Shown here: positions 53,765-62,710 of the stretch, piece by piece
Position numbering within the stretch: the stretch's first letter is position 1
How the letters are laid out: each line of letters starts with the position of its first letter
Origin: Bog-159 sp035308525
GTDB taxonomy: Bacteria > Acidobacteriota > Terriglobia > Bryobacterales > Bryobacteraceae
Assembly: GCA_035308525.1 (NCBI GenBank)
Contig: DATGGM010000085.1
Span: forward strand, 1-64,000
Reading direction: 5' to 3'
DNA length: 64,000 nt
Notes under the pieces: model-generated
Told to the model about the DNA's origin: nothing
Databases searched by the model: none
The model's input: the letters and a program-made list of their open reading frames with translations, nothing else
Program-made: the position numbers and the translations under genes

Positions 53765-55492
53765 ATGCACCAGGGAGCGAAACTGCGGAACCTGACTCAA
53801 TCCAAACAAACAGCCAGATCCCAGTGGAGGAGGTGCATTCTGTCTCTACGCCGATTTCCCAAGTTCGTCATATCGAGTTGCATATTGACCGTTCCGATTT
53901 TACTTTCGACTCTGAGCACCAAGAGTTACGCAATCCCCGCATTCTCCCGTCAGTATGGGACCTCCTGCACAACTTGCCACCTGGACTTCCCCAAGCTGAA
54001 CGATTTTGGCAAAGCCTTCAAGGATGCCGGATTCAAGTTTCCCAAGGATGACGAAACCTTCGTCAAGAACCCGCCGGTGATGTTGGGAGCGCCAGCGCAA
54101 AAGGATGTCTGGCCGCACAGCGTCTGGCCGGGAACTATTCCGGGGATGCCGCCCATCGGGCTGCGCATGAACAACTTCTTCCAGGTGACCGGCTCCAACG
54201 CGAACCGCTTTAATGCGCTGGCGGCTCCGGGCACGGTTCCCCCGGTCATTCCGGGAAGCGATTTTGAAACCGGTTTCTTCAGCATTTTCATGGCTGGGAA
54301 CTTCGGCAGCGACATCGCATTCTGGGTGGACGATGATATCAGCGTGGCCGGAGACAACGGCGCAGGCGGTTTGGGCGACGGCTACCTGAAAATGGTGAAT
54401 ATCGGGCGGTTGCTGAAATTGCCGACCGACCTGTTGAGCGTCCGGGCCGGCCAATTCGAGCTGGATCTGCCATTCACGCAGGCGCGCAGCATCAATCTGA
54501 GCCCGTACGATATTTATACCGAGAGCAACGTGGGCGCCATTAACTCGATGGTCCCGTTGCAACAGAACGTGGCCAACCAGTTCACGTTCGCGGGCGCCGC
54601 TAAGGGTATCGAGTTCAGCGGCGGCCACACTTACGGCGGCTATCACTACTCGGTGGCCATCATCGACCAGAACACCAGCGGCATCGGCCAGTCGAGCAAC
54701 AGCAGCCCGTATGTGCCTTCGGCCACCGGCGGTGCGGGCGGCGGCGTGGGCTACGGCTCGGACTCGGGTTACAAGGACATTTACGCGCGCTTCGCGTACC
54801 GCTTCAACCTCGAGCGGGACAGCGAAAGCCGCCGCTCCGTGCAGGCCGCCGGCCAAACCGGGCCGCGTGACCACACTTATCTCAACTTAGGCACTTTCTA
54901 TATGCACGGCAAATCGCAGCAGGGCGTGCTGGGGGCGGACGCCAGCGGCAACCCCAGCCTGCTGTATGCGCACGAGCCCTTCTACCGGCTCGGCGGCGAT
55001 TTCAGCTTCAACTACCGCAACTTCAATCTGTTCGGCCTGTACATGTTCGCCCGCGACAACAACCTGCTGCCCGTGGATTCGAGCGGCGCCCTGATTCCCC
55101 TGCCGCTGGGCACCACGGCGGCCGTGCCGGTCAACTTCATTACCAGCGTGCCGGCCAAGTTCAACGGTGGTTTCGTGGAGGCGGACTACCTGATGTTGCC
55201 GTGGATCATGGCCATCGCCCGGTGGGACGGCGTCAACTCGAGTGCGGACCGCATCAACGGGCTGGCGCTGGCGGGCGGCACGGCGTACTTCGGTCCCCTA
55301 CAATCCACCCGCAACCGGTTCACGCCCGGAATTCAGTTTCTGATTCACCCGAACATAAAAGCGTCGTTCGAATATCAGTTCCGGCCGAAGCAGTTCGCGC
55401 AAGTGGTCACCAACCCTTCCACGGGGTTGCAGGAGCCCTTGAGTCCTTTCCGGGTGAATACGGCGCTGGTGGGCTTGGAATTCGTTTATTAA
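53765..55492 (+). CDS. Outer-membrane porin fused to an N-terminal monohaem cytochrome c (Cyc2-like architecture)
   Basis: 575 residues from ATG 53765. A signal peptide ends SYA-IPAF (about residue 56). It is directly followed by one haem-c site, C68-T-T-C71-H72, within FSRQYGTSCTTCH and then FPKLNDFGKAFKDAGFKF. The rest (about 110-575) is rich in alternating aromatic and polar beta-strands and ends VGLEFVY, a typical outer-membrane terminal strand. A short haem domain plus porin is the design of Cyc2-type cytochromes that carry electrons across the outer membrane, known from Fe(II) oxidisers. Similar porin-cytochromes of unproven role also exist. The true start may be CTG 53840, just after a very strong Shine-Dalgarno. 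It is the first gene of a nine-gene redox cluster. Confidence 0.8.
   Translation: MHQGAKLRNLTQSKQTARSQWRRCILSLRRFPKFVISSCILTVPILLSTLSTKSYAIPAFSRQYGTSCTTCHLDFPKLNDFGKAFKDAGFKFPKDDETFVKNPPVMLGAPAQKDVWPHSVWPGTIPGMPPIGLRMNNFFQVTGSNANRFNALAAPGTVPPVIPGSDFETGFFSIFMAGNFGSDIAFWVDDDISVAGDNGAGGLGDGYLKMVNIGRLLKLPTDLLSVRAGQFELDLPFTQARSINLSPYDIYTESNVGAINSMVPLQQNVANQFTFAGAAKGIEFSGGHTYGGYHYSVAIIDQNTSGIGQSSNSSPYVPSATGGAGGGVGYGSDSGYKDIYARFAYRFNLERDSESRRSVQAAGQTGPRDHTYLNLGTFYMHGKSQQGVLGADASGNPSLLYAHEPFYRLGGDFSFNYRNFNLFGLYMFARDNNLLPVDSSGALIPLPLGTTAAVPVNFITSVPAKFNGGFVEADYLMLPWIMAIARWDGVNSSADRINGLALAGGTAYFGPLQSTRNRFTPGIQFLIHPNIKASFEYQFRPKQFAQVVTNPSTGLQEPLSPFRVNTALVGLEFVY
53826..53835 (+). promoter_or_regulatory. 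Strong Shine-Dalgarno pointing to a CTG start
   Basis: GGAGGAGGTG includes the complete AGGAGGTG complement of 16S rRNA. Six bases after AGGAGG comes CTG 53840 in the frame of the porin-cytochrome. Starting there gives SLRRFPKFVISSCILTV..., a normal-length signal peptide, whereas ATG 53765 has no ribosome-binding site and adds 25 unusual residues. Confidence 0.5.
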
Positions 55493-55508
55493 AAGGAAAA
55501 TACTCAAA

Positions 55509-56078
55509 ATGAAAAAACTGACAGTGGTTCTATTCGCAGCTTCTCTGTGCGCCTACGCGGCGAACATCAGCGGTAAAGTAGCAGGCGGCAAGGGCGCATC
55601 CGTGGTGTACGTGGATGCGGTAGCAGGCAAGACGTTCCCCGCGCCCACTAAAGCGGTGGTCATGGATCAGAAACAGTTGTTGTTCGCGCCGCACATCCTG
55701 GTTGTCCAGCAGGGCGCTACGGTGGAGTTTCTGAACAGCGATAAAGTGGCGCACAACATTTTCTGGCCGTCGATCAGCGGGAACAAAAAGCTGGGACACA
55801 ACATGGGCACCTGGCCCAGCGGGCAGAAGCGCGACTTCAAGTTCGACACTCCCGGCGTGGTGTCGCTGCTCTGCAACGTGCACCCCGAAATGTCCGGCTT
55901 CGTGATTGTGGCGCCCACTCCTTATTATGCCGAGACGGATGCCGACGGCAATTTCAAGCTCGCCGACGTGCCGGCGGGCAGCTACACGGTCACCGCCTGG
56001 CATGAAGGCATGAAGACGCAGTCGAAACCCGTCACCGTAGGAGCCGACGCGACGGTGGACTTTTCGCTCTCCAAGTAA
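55509..56078 (+). CDS. Type-1 copper protein (plastocyanin-like) with C-terminal carboxypeptidase-regulatory-like domain
   Basis: 189 residues with a signal peptide (MKKLTVVLFAASLCAYA). The cupredoxin domain (about 45-136) has a complete type-1 copper set: H82 in DKVAHNIFW, then C122, H125 and M128 in LLCNVHPEMSGF. The C-terminal ~50 residues are a small beta-sandwich (ETDADGNFKLADVPAGSYTV) of the carboxypeptidase-regulatory/PEGA type. It should be a periplasmic one-electron carrier, probably between the porin-cytochrome and the membrane complex. It lies 16 bp after the porin gene. Confidence 0.9.
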   Translation: MKKLTVVLFAASLCAYAANISGKVAGGKGASVVYVDAVAGKTFPAPTKAVVMDQKQLLFAPHILVVQQGATVEFLNSDKVAHNIFWPSISGNKKLGHNMGTWPSGQKRDFKFDTPGVVSLLCNVHPEMSGFVIVAPTPYYAETDADGNFKLADVPAGSYTVTAWHEGMKTQSKPVTVGADATVDFSLSK

Positions 56079-56111
56079 GCCGGCAAAAAGCGCTACGTTG
56101 TCCCTTTAACC

Positions 56112-58019
56112 ATGCTGACGCGCTTCCGCGACAAAAAAGTAGACCGCAGCTGGCTGAATAGCAACTTCCCGTGCATGATGGCCTGTCCGGCCGGCACCAA
56201 CGCCGGCCGGTACGTGGCCCTCATCGCCGAGGGGCGCTTCGAGGAGGCGTATCATTACGCGCGGGATCCCAATCCCATGGCCAGCATCTGTGGCCGGGTC
56301 TGCGCGCATCCCTGTGAGACCGCCTGCCGGCGCGGCGCGGTGGACAAGCCCATCCAAATCCGCGCGCTGAAGCGCCTGCTCACCGAGCGTTACGGTCCGG
56401 AATCCCGCCATCCTCTGCCCAGAAGGCGGCAGCCGGCCGCGCCGCAGCCGTATCGCGTCGCCGTGGTGGGCAGCGGTCCGGTGGGTCTCTCGGCGGCGCA
56501 CGATCTGGGCCTGATGGGCTACTCCGTAACGATTTTTGAAGCCGCGCCGGTGGCCGGCGGAATGCTGAAGCTGGGCATTCCCGAATATCGCCTGCCGCGC
56601 AGCGTGGTGGAAGCGCAGGTGCGCGAAATCCTGGAATCCGGCGACATCACGTTGAAAGTGAATCAAGCCGCCGGCCGCGATTTCACGATCTCCGGCCTGC
56701 GCGGCCAGGGCTTCGACGCGGTGGTGATCGCGGTGGGCGCGCACCGCAGCCGGGACCTCTCCATCCCCGGCGTGGATCTGGATGGCGTACACAAAGCCGT
56801 CGATTTCCTGCTCAACGCCAACCTGGGCTATCGCTTCACCATCGGCAAGAAGGTCGTGGTGATCGGCGGCGGCAACGTAGCCATGGACGTGGCCCGTTCG
56901 GCGGCGCGCGAAGTTTTGCGGCAGCATGCGGGGGCTCCCGAGGAAGCCGTGCCCAGCGACGAGAACGTCGCCGCGGTGGCCACGCACGAGATGGTGGATG
57001 TTTCGCTGTCGGCCCTGCGCCTGGGCGCGCAGGAGGTCAGCATCGTGTGCCTGGAGAAGCGGCATGAGATGCCGGCCGCGCTCGAGGAGATCGAAGAAGC
57101 CGAAACAGAAGGCATCCTGATGCACGACGGCCGCGGACCGCATCGCATTCTGGGGAGCGGGGGCAAGGTAACCGGCCTCGAAACTCTCAAAACTCGCCAT
57201 GTTTTCGACGGGGCCGGCCGGTTCAATCCCGCGTTTGAAGAGAACAGCGAGTCCGTGATCGAATGCGACACGGTGATTCTGGCAATCGGCCAGGCCCCCA
57301 ACCTGGATTTTCTGAAGCCGGAGGACGGCGTGAAGGTGTCGCCGCGAGGTCTGGTGGTGGCGGACCGCGAGACGCTGATGACGTCTGCCCCGGGGGTCTT
57401 TGCGGGCGGCGATTGCGTGTTCGGCCCGCGCCTGATCATCGACAGCGTGGGCGACGGAAAGCGCATCGCCATCGCCATCGACGAATATCTGACGGGGCGC
57501 AAGCATCCCGATCCGGAGATATCCGTCGAGGTGCTGGATCACCACAAGATGTTCGCCGACTACATGCGGTTGTCGCGCCAGCCAGTGCCGATGGTGCCCC
57601 TGGAACGGCGCACCGGCGTGACGGAAGTGGAGGTGGGCTTCGACGAGCAGTCCGCCATGGCTGAAGCGCGCCGCTGCCTGCGCTGCTGGATCAACACGGT
57701 TTTCGAAGGCAACGAACCGGATGGCTCGCAGTGCGTGCTGTGCGGCGGCTGCGCGGATGTTTGCCCAGAGGAATGCCTGCGGCTGGTGCCGCTGGCGCAG
57801 ATCGATTTCCCGCCCGAGGTGCTGGCCGAGATCCGCGAGAACGAACCGCTCTACCGCGTGGAACTCGACGATGTGGCCGCCGCGGAACTGGGCGTGATCC
57901 ACGGGTCGGCCATGCTGAAGGACGAAACGCGCTGCATCCGGTGCGGGCTGTGCGCGGAGCGCTGCCCGGTGAGCGTGATCACCATGGAGGCGTACAGCAT
58001 CGGCGCGGCCGCATGCTGA
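56112..58019 (+). CDS. GltD-like FAD/NAD(P) oxidoreductase with C-terminal two-cluster ferredoxin domain
   Basis: A 635-residue cytoplasmic protein (no signal). The N-terminal iron-sulfur helical domain has C21, C25, C60, C64, C68 and C72 (CGRVCAHPCETAC), as in the glutamate synthase small subunit. FAD motif VAVVGSGPVGLSAAHDL (117-133); NAD(P) motif VVVIGGGNVAMDVARSA (248-264); second FAD motif GVFAGGDCVFGP (428-439). The added C-terminus (about 520-635) carries two [4Fe-4S] sites, C541/C544/C547/C551 and C608/C611/C614/C618. No glutamate synthase large subunit is nearby; the gene is 12 bp before the Rieske gene. So it probably links NAD(P)(H) to the quinol-cytochrome complex rather than to glutamate. 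NAD versus NADP is not decided. Confidence 0.9.
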   Translation: MLTRFRDKKVDRSWLNSNFPCMMACPAGTNAGRYVALIAEGRFEEAYHYARDPNPMASICGRVCAHPCETACRRGAVDKPIQIRALKRLLTERYGPESRHPLPRRRQPAAPQPYRVAVVGSGPVGLSAAHDLGLMGYSVTIFEAAPVAGGMLKLGIPEYRLPRSVVEAQVREILESGDITLKVNQAAGRDFTISGLRGQGFDAVVIAVGAHRSRDLSIPGVDLDGVHKAVDFLLNANLGYRFTIGKKVVVIGGGNVAMDVARSAAREVLRQHAGAPEEAVPSDENVAAVATHEMVDVSLSALRLGAQEVSIVCLEKRHEMPAALEEIEEAETEGILMHDGRGPHRILGSGGKVTGLETLKTRHVFDGAGRFNPAFEENSESVIECDTVILAIGQAPNLDFLKPEDGVKVSPRGLVVADRETLMTSAPGVFAGGDCVFGPRLIIDSVGDGKRIAIAIDEYLTGRKHPDPEISVEVLDHHKMFADYMRLSRQPVPMVPLERRTGVTEVEVGFDEQSAMAEARRCLRCWINTVFEGNEPDGSQCVLCGGCADVCPEECLRLVPLAQIDFPPEVLAEIRENEPLYRVELDDVAAAELGVIHGSAMLKDETRCIRCGLCAERCPVSVITMEAYSIGAAAC

Positions 58020-58031
58020 GGAGCGAACACA

Positions 58032-58502
58032 ATGCCTGAAGAAGACAAGACACAGCCCACACGGCGGGAGGCATTCATCAAGCTGGGGGTGGGTTCGGTG
58101 GCGGCGGCCTGCGCGGGAGCGGGGGTGTTCGGCTACTCGTACCTGTCGCCAAACGTGCTCTACGAGCCGTCGCCGATCGCCAACGCGGGCAAGCCGGAAC
58201 GTTATCCGCGGGGCTCGGTGACCCAGGACCTGCAGGCCGGCATCTACGTGATCCACGGGCCGGAAGGCTTCTACGCGCTGTCGGCCACCTGCACGCATCT
58301 GGGCTGCCTGACGGCATGGAACGCCGAGCAGGGCATCATCGCATGCCCATGCCACGGCAGCAAATTCAGCCAGCAGGGCGCCAAGCTGGAAGGACCCGCG
58401 CCGCGCGGACTGCCCTGGCTGAAGGTCTGGCTGAGCGATGAAGGCGAACTGCTGGTGGATCGCGCCACGGTCATTCCGCAAAAGCAGTACTTGAGGACAT
58501 GA
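58032..58502 (+). CDS. Rieske [2Fe-2S] subunit of a cytochrome bc-type complex
   Basis: 156 residues. The N-terminus has a twin-arginine-type sequence (PTRREAFIKLGVGSVAAACAG) forming the membrane anchor. The Rieske domain has C87-T-H89-L-G-C92 and C105-P-C107-H108-G-S110. C87, H89, C105 and H108 bind the cluster and C92-C107 form the disulfide; S110 is the serine linked to high potential in other Rieske proteins. The tyrosine at position +2 after the second box, also linked to high potential, is replaced by Phe (SKF). It takes electrons from quinol at the outer face. GAGGAG precedes the ATG; the end overlaps the cytochrome b gene. Confidence 0.94.
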   Translation: MPEEDKTQPTRREAFIKLGVGSVAAACAGAGVFGYSYLSPNVLYEPSPIANAGKPERYPRGSVTQDLQAGIYVIHGPEGFYALSATCTHLGCLTAWNAEQGIIACPCHGSKFSQQGAKLEGPAPRGLPWLKVWLSDEGELLVDRATVIPQKQYLRT

Positions 58503-59232
58503 TGACCATTCAGGATCTGCGCGACAGCCGCGTTTGGCGCTCCGTTTTCCGCGGCGGCAGCGGCGCCACCAATCTGCGCCGCTCGCTGGCCATCCAGCAG
58601 AACGTGTTTCTGCACCTGGCTTCGGTCAAGGCTCGCAAGCATGCCCTCGAATTTAACGTCACCTGGTACCTGGGGACGCTCAGCTTCGGGACCTTTCTGA
58701 TCCTGGTGGTCACCGGCATCCTGCTGATGCTCTACTACCACCCCTCGGTGCCGCAGGCTTATGCGGACATGAAAGACCTGCAATTCGTAGTCTCGGCCGG
58801 GGTGTTCCTGCGCAATCTGCATCGATGGTCGGCGCACACCATGGTGATGTTGGTGTTCGCGCACATGTTCAAGGTTTTCTATCGCGGCGCGTACCGCAAG
58901 CCGCGCGAGTTCAATTGGGTGATCGGCGTGATTCTGCTGATCGTCACGCTATTGCTCAGCTACACCGGCTACCTGCTGCCCTGGGACCAACTGGCTTACT
59001 GGGCCATCACGGTGGGCTCGAACATCATGTCCGCCGTGCCGGTGTTGGGCCAGAAGATCCGCTTCCTGATGCTGGGCGGTAATACGGTGAACGCCAACGC
59101 GCTGCTGCGTTTCTATGTGTTGCACTGCGTGATCCTGCCCCTCGCGGCGTTCCTGCTGGTCGCCGTTCATTTCTGGCGCATCCGCAAAGACGGCGGCCTG
59201 TACACGGGTCACGCCGGACAGAAGGAATCCAA

Positions 59233-59236
<4 letters not shown>
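58499..59236 (+). CDS. Cytochrome b N-terminal subunit (b6-like)
   Basis: 245 residues with four membrane helices. Haem ligands are H108 (LRNLHRW) and H122 (FAHMFK) in helix B, and H209 (YVLHCV) and H224 (VAVHFW) in helix D. The 14-residue gap of the second pair is the b6f-type spacing (bc1 has 13). GYLLPWDQLAYWAITVG is the conserved Qo-side cd region. Where plastid and firmicute b6 have the cysteine that binds haem ci (YCLG), this protein has W56-Y57-L58-G59, so covalent haem ci is not expected. The start overlaps the Rieske stop (ATGA) and the stop overlaps the subunit IV-like gene. Confidence 0.93.
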
Positions 59237-59943
<707 letters not shown>

Positions 59944-59948
59944 GCGAC

Positions 59949-61979
59949 ATGCGGCTGAAGATACAAGCATGGTGGCAGTTCTTCTTCGGGGATAGCGCGC
60001 GCGCGTTCGGATCGCTAAGCGTGATCCTGCTGGTCTGCCTGGCCATTGCCCCGGCTAAAGATGCGTTCCGTGAATGGACCCGCTATCAATCCAGGTATGT
60101 GAAGTTGATCCGGGTCCGGGGTGAAGCCGCCACACTGCAGCGGCGCTTTCAAGGCGGACTGCAGCAGATCTGGATGCCGGAACTGGGCGTGACCGACCGC
60201 TGCGGCACCTGTCACCTGGGCCTCAAAGAGGCCAGCCTCTGGGACGTCAGCACGCAGCCGTTCCGGCCGCATCCGCCGATTCCGCATTCTCTAACCGAGT
60301 TCGGATGTGTCATGTGCCACCGCGGCCAGGGCGCCGCAACCGGCGTGGAGGAAGCTCACAGCAGCACACTGGCATGGGAGCAGCCCATCCTGCCGGCACG
60401 GTATCTGGAAGCATCCTGCGGCCAGTGCCATTCGAACAACCTCACCGGCACGCCGCAGTTGAACCAGGGGCGCAAGCTGCTGGCCCGGTACGGCTGCGTG
60501 TCGTGCCATGTCCTGAAGACGCCGAACGGACAGCGTCTCGAATCCACTAGCCGGGCCCCCAGCCTGGAGCACATCGCCGAAAAGACCACGCGCGAATGGA
60601 CGTTCGCCTGGCTGAAGAATCCGCAGGCTTATGCGGTCACCGCGACCATGCCCAACTTCCAGTTCACTGACGCGGATGCGCGCGATATTTCCGCGTTCCT
60701 GATGTCGCAGAGTACGCCCTATCTGCCTGCCGGCGCGGCGAGCGAACCGGGGCAGGCGGGCGACGCCGCGGCGGGCGCCAGCGTGTACGGCGAATCGTTC
60801 TGCGCATCCTGCCACGCCACCGTGAACGCCGCCGGCATGACGGTGGGCGGCGACGTAGGGCCGGAGCTAACCCGCATCGGCTCCAAAGTCAAGCCCGTAT
60901 GGCTTGCGGAGTGGCTGCGCAACCCCAAGACCTACGATCCCGATACGGCCATGCCGCACTACCGCTTCGACCAGAAGATGCTGGGTCCGCTGCGCGGCTT
61001 CCTGGAGGCCAAGACGGATACGGATTTCCTCGGCAGCGTCCATCTGGAACCGGCCACACCGGAACAGATCGGGCACGGTAAAACGCTGGTAACGGAGCGC
61101 GGCTGCGCATCTTGCCATGAGATCAACGGCATCAAGAAGCCGGACAACTTCGCGCCGGAGCTGACCATCGTGGGCAGCGAGTCGCTGGTGAAGATCGTGT
61201 TTGCGCCGGGCGTGGCGCACACGCTGCCCGACTACCTGCAAGCCAAGATCCGCCAGCCGCACACGTTCCCCGGCTCAAAGATGCCGCAATACACGCTGAC
61301 GCAGCCGCAGGTGGATGCGCTGGTGACTGCCCTGCTCGCGCAGACCGAACGCGCCCGGACGCTGCCGGAGGCGCTGCGCGTAGCGGGCAAGCGCGAATCG
61401 AACTACAGGCCCGCCGGTAAGGCCGGCCAGTTGATGGCTGACATGAATTGCTTCAGTTGTCATGCGATCAACGGCCGCGGCGGCGATATGGCCCCCGATC
61501 TGACTTTTGAAGGAAGCTCCGTGCAGCGCCGCTGGCTGGTGAGCTTCATGAAGAACCCCAACACGCTGCGTCCCGCCCTGATCCGCCGCATGCCGCGCTT
61601 CAATGTGACCGGCGCGGAGGCCGAGACCATCGCCGATTATCTGTTGACGGTCTACCAGACGCCGGACTTCGACCGTGACGATTTTGATCCGGCGAAGTTC
61701 AGCGCGGGCGATGTGGAGTCGGGCAGGCAGTTGTTCTATTCCAAGTACGCCTGCCAGGCGTGCCATATCGTGGACCCGCAGAACGATAAAGGCTACATCG
61801 GCCCGACGCTGACTCAGGTGGGAGCGCGGCTGAACGCGGCCTGGATCTTCCACTGGCTGAAAGATCCGCAGGCGCTCCGCCCCGGGACGCAGGAGCCTAA
61901 CCGCAACATGAGCGATGCAGATGCGCGCGCATTGACTGCCTTCCTGATAAAACAGAATAAGGAGGCGGCCAAGAAATGA
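59949..61979 (+). CDS. Membrane-anchored octahaem cytochrome c
   Basis: 676 residues from ATG 59949. One N-terminal membrane helix (about 19-35) anchors a periplasmic domain with eight CxxCH sites at C85, C120, C157, C183, C285, C386, C501 and C602. Haems 4-8 are each followed 47-59 residues later by a candidate axial methionine (M234, M335, M445, M548, M654), so they look like five class I cytochrome c domains in tandem. The first three haems lie within 75 residues without such methionines and are probably bis-His. It should take electrons from the Rieske/cytochrome b unit, replacing cytochrome c1 or f. It lies 5 bp after the subunit IV-like gene. I do not know a described protein with exactly this domain order. 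Confidence 0.9.
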   Translation: MRLKIQAWWQFFFGDSARAFGSLSVILLVCLAIAPAKDAFREWTRYQSRYVKLIRVRGEAATLQRRFQGGLQQIWMPELGVTDRCGTCHLGLKEASLWDVSTQPFRPHPPIPHSLTEFGCVMCHRGQGAATGVEEAHSSTLAWEQPILPARYLEASCGQCHSNNLTGTPQLNQGRKLLARYGCVSCHVLKTPNGQRLESTSRAPSLEHIAEKTTREWTFAWLKNPQAYAVTATMPNFQFTDADARDISAFLMSQSTPYLPAGAASEPGQAGDAAAGASVYGESFCASCHATVNAAGMTVGGDVGPELTRIGSKVKPVWLAEWLRNPKTYDPDTAMPHYRFDQKMLGPLRGFLEAKTDTDFLGSVHLEPATPEQIGHGKTLVTERGCASCHEINGIKKPDNFAPELTIVGSESLVKIVFAPGVAHTLPDYLQAKIRQPHTFPGSKMPQYTLTQPQVDALVTALLAQTERARTLPEALRVAGKRESNYRPAGKAGQLMADMNCFSCHAINGRGGDMAPDLTFEGSSVQRRWLVSFMKNPNTLRPALIRRMPRFNVTGAEAETIADYLLTVYQTPDFDRDDFDPAKFSAGDVESGRQLFYSKYACQACHIVDPQNDKGYIGPTLTQVGARLNAAWIFHWLKDPQALRPGTQEPNRNMSDADARALTAFLIKQNKEAAKK

Positions 61980-62710
61980 GGCGCCTCATTTGTGCGGCAT
62001 TCGCTTTGATCATCCTGGCCGGATGCAGCCGGCCCACCCAAACAGGCGGGACTTTTCTCGCCGTTTCGCCCAAGGCGTTCGGAGCCGCGATTACCGAAGT
62101 CAGCGGAGGCAAGCAGGTGGCTGGCATCGGCGCCGGGCTGGACCAGCCGGTGGTTGTGCAGGTAAACGACGTGCAGGGGAGCCCGGTCGCCGGCGCCCTC
62201 GTTGTCTTTCGCACACCCGGTGGGGCCGCGGCCTCACCGCCCTGGGGTTTGACTGGCCCGGATGGCCAGTTCAGTTCCGCGGTGACCCTGGGCAGCAGCG
62301 CGGGCCGCTATCAGATCAACGCCTCCACGATTGTGAAAGGCGGAAAATCCGTGGAGCTGCGCCTGGACGAAATCGCGCTCGGCCTCCAGCAACAGCAGGG
62401 TCGTGTGCTGAACGACCAATATTGTTCGCGGTGCCACGATACGGAATCCACTCCGGAGCGGGTTTCGAATCACGATAACCTGACGGCCAAGCCGCACGCG
62501 TTCACCGAAGGCGCGACGCTGAACGCCATGAGCGATGCGGACCTGGTTTCCATCATCGGGCACGGCGGTCCGGCGTTGAACAAATCACCGGAAATGCCGC
62601 CCTACGGGTATACTCTGAACAAAGGCGACGTGGATGCGTTGATCGCATATATACGCGCCGTCGCCGATCCCCCCTATCGCCTGAAGGGGCTGACCTATGC
62701 GAAGAATTGA
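61976..62710 (+). CDS. Monohaem cytochrome c lipoprotein with Ig-like domain
   Basis: 244 residues. The lipoprotein signal MRRLICAAFALIILAGC has a lipobox LAG-C17. Residues about 45-135 form a beta-sandwich of the bacterial Ig-like type (QPVVVQVNDVQGSPVAGALVVF). The C-terminal cytochrome has C150-S-R-C153-H154 and probable axial M207 (SPEMPPYGY). It is probably anchored in a membrane facing the periplasm and may pass electrons between the octahaem cytochrome and an outer-membrane partner. The start overlaps the octahaem gene stop by 4 bp. Confidence 0.88.
   Translation: MRRLICAAFALIILAGCSRPTQTGGTFLAVSPKAFGAAITEVSGGKQVAGIGAGLDQPVVVQVNDVQGSPVAGALVVFRTPGGAAASPPWGLTGPDGQFSSAVTLGSSAGRYQINASTIVKGGKSVELRLDEIALGLQQQQGRVLNDQYCSRCHDTESTPERVSNHDNLTAKPHAFTEGATLNAMSDADLVSIIGHGGPALNKSPEMPPYGYTLNKGDVDALIAYIRAVADPPYRLKGLTYAKN

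Noticed and set aside
56112..58019. Annotation as glutamate synthase small subunit (gltD)
   Set aside because: No large subunit is nearby, the C-terminus carries an extra two-cluster ferredoxin domain, and the gene is embedded among Rieske/cytochrome genes.
56106..58481. 791-residue minus-strand open frame opposite the flavoprotein and Rieske genes
   Set aside because: It is His/Arg/Ala-rich antisense of high-GC coding sequence, while the plus strand has unmistakable FAD, ferredoxin and Rieske motifs.
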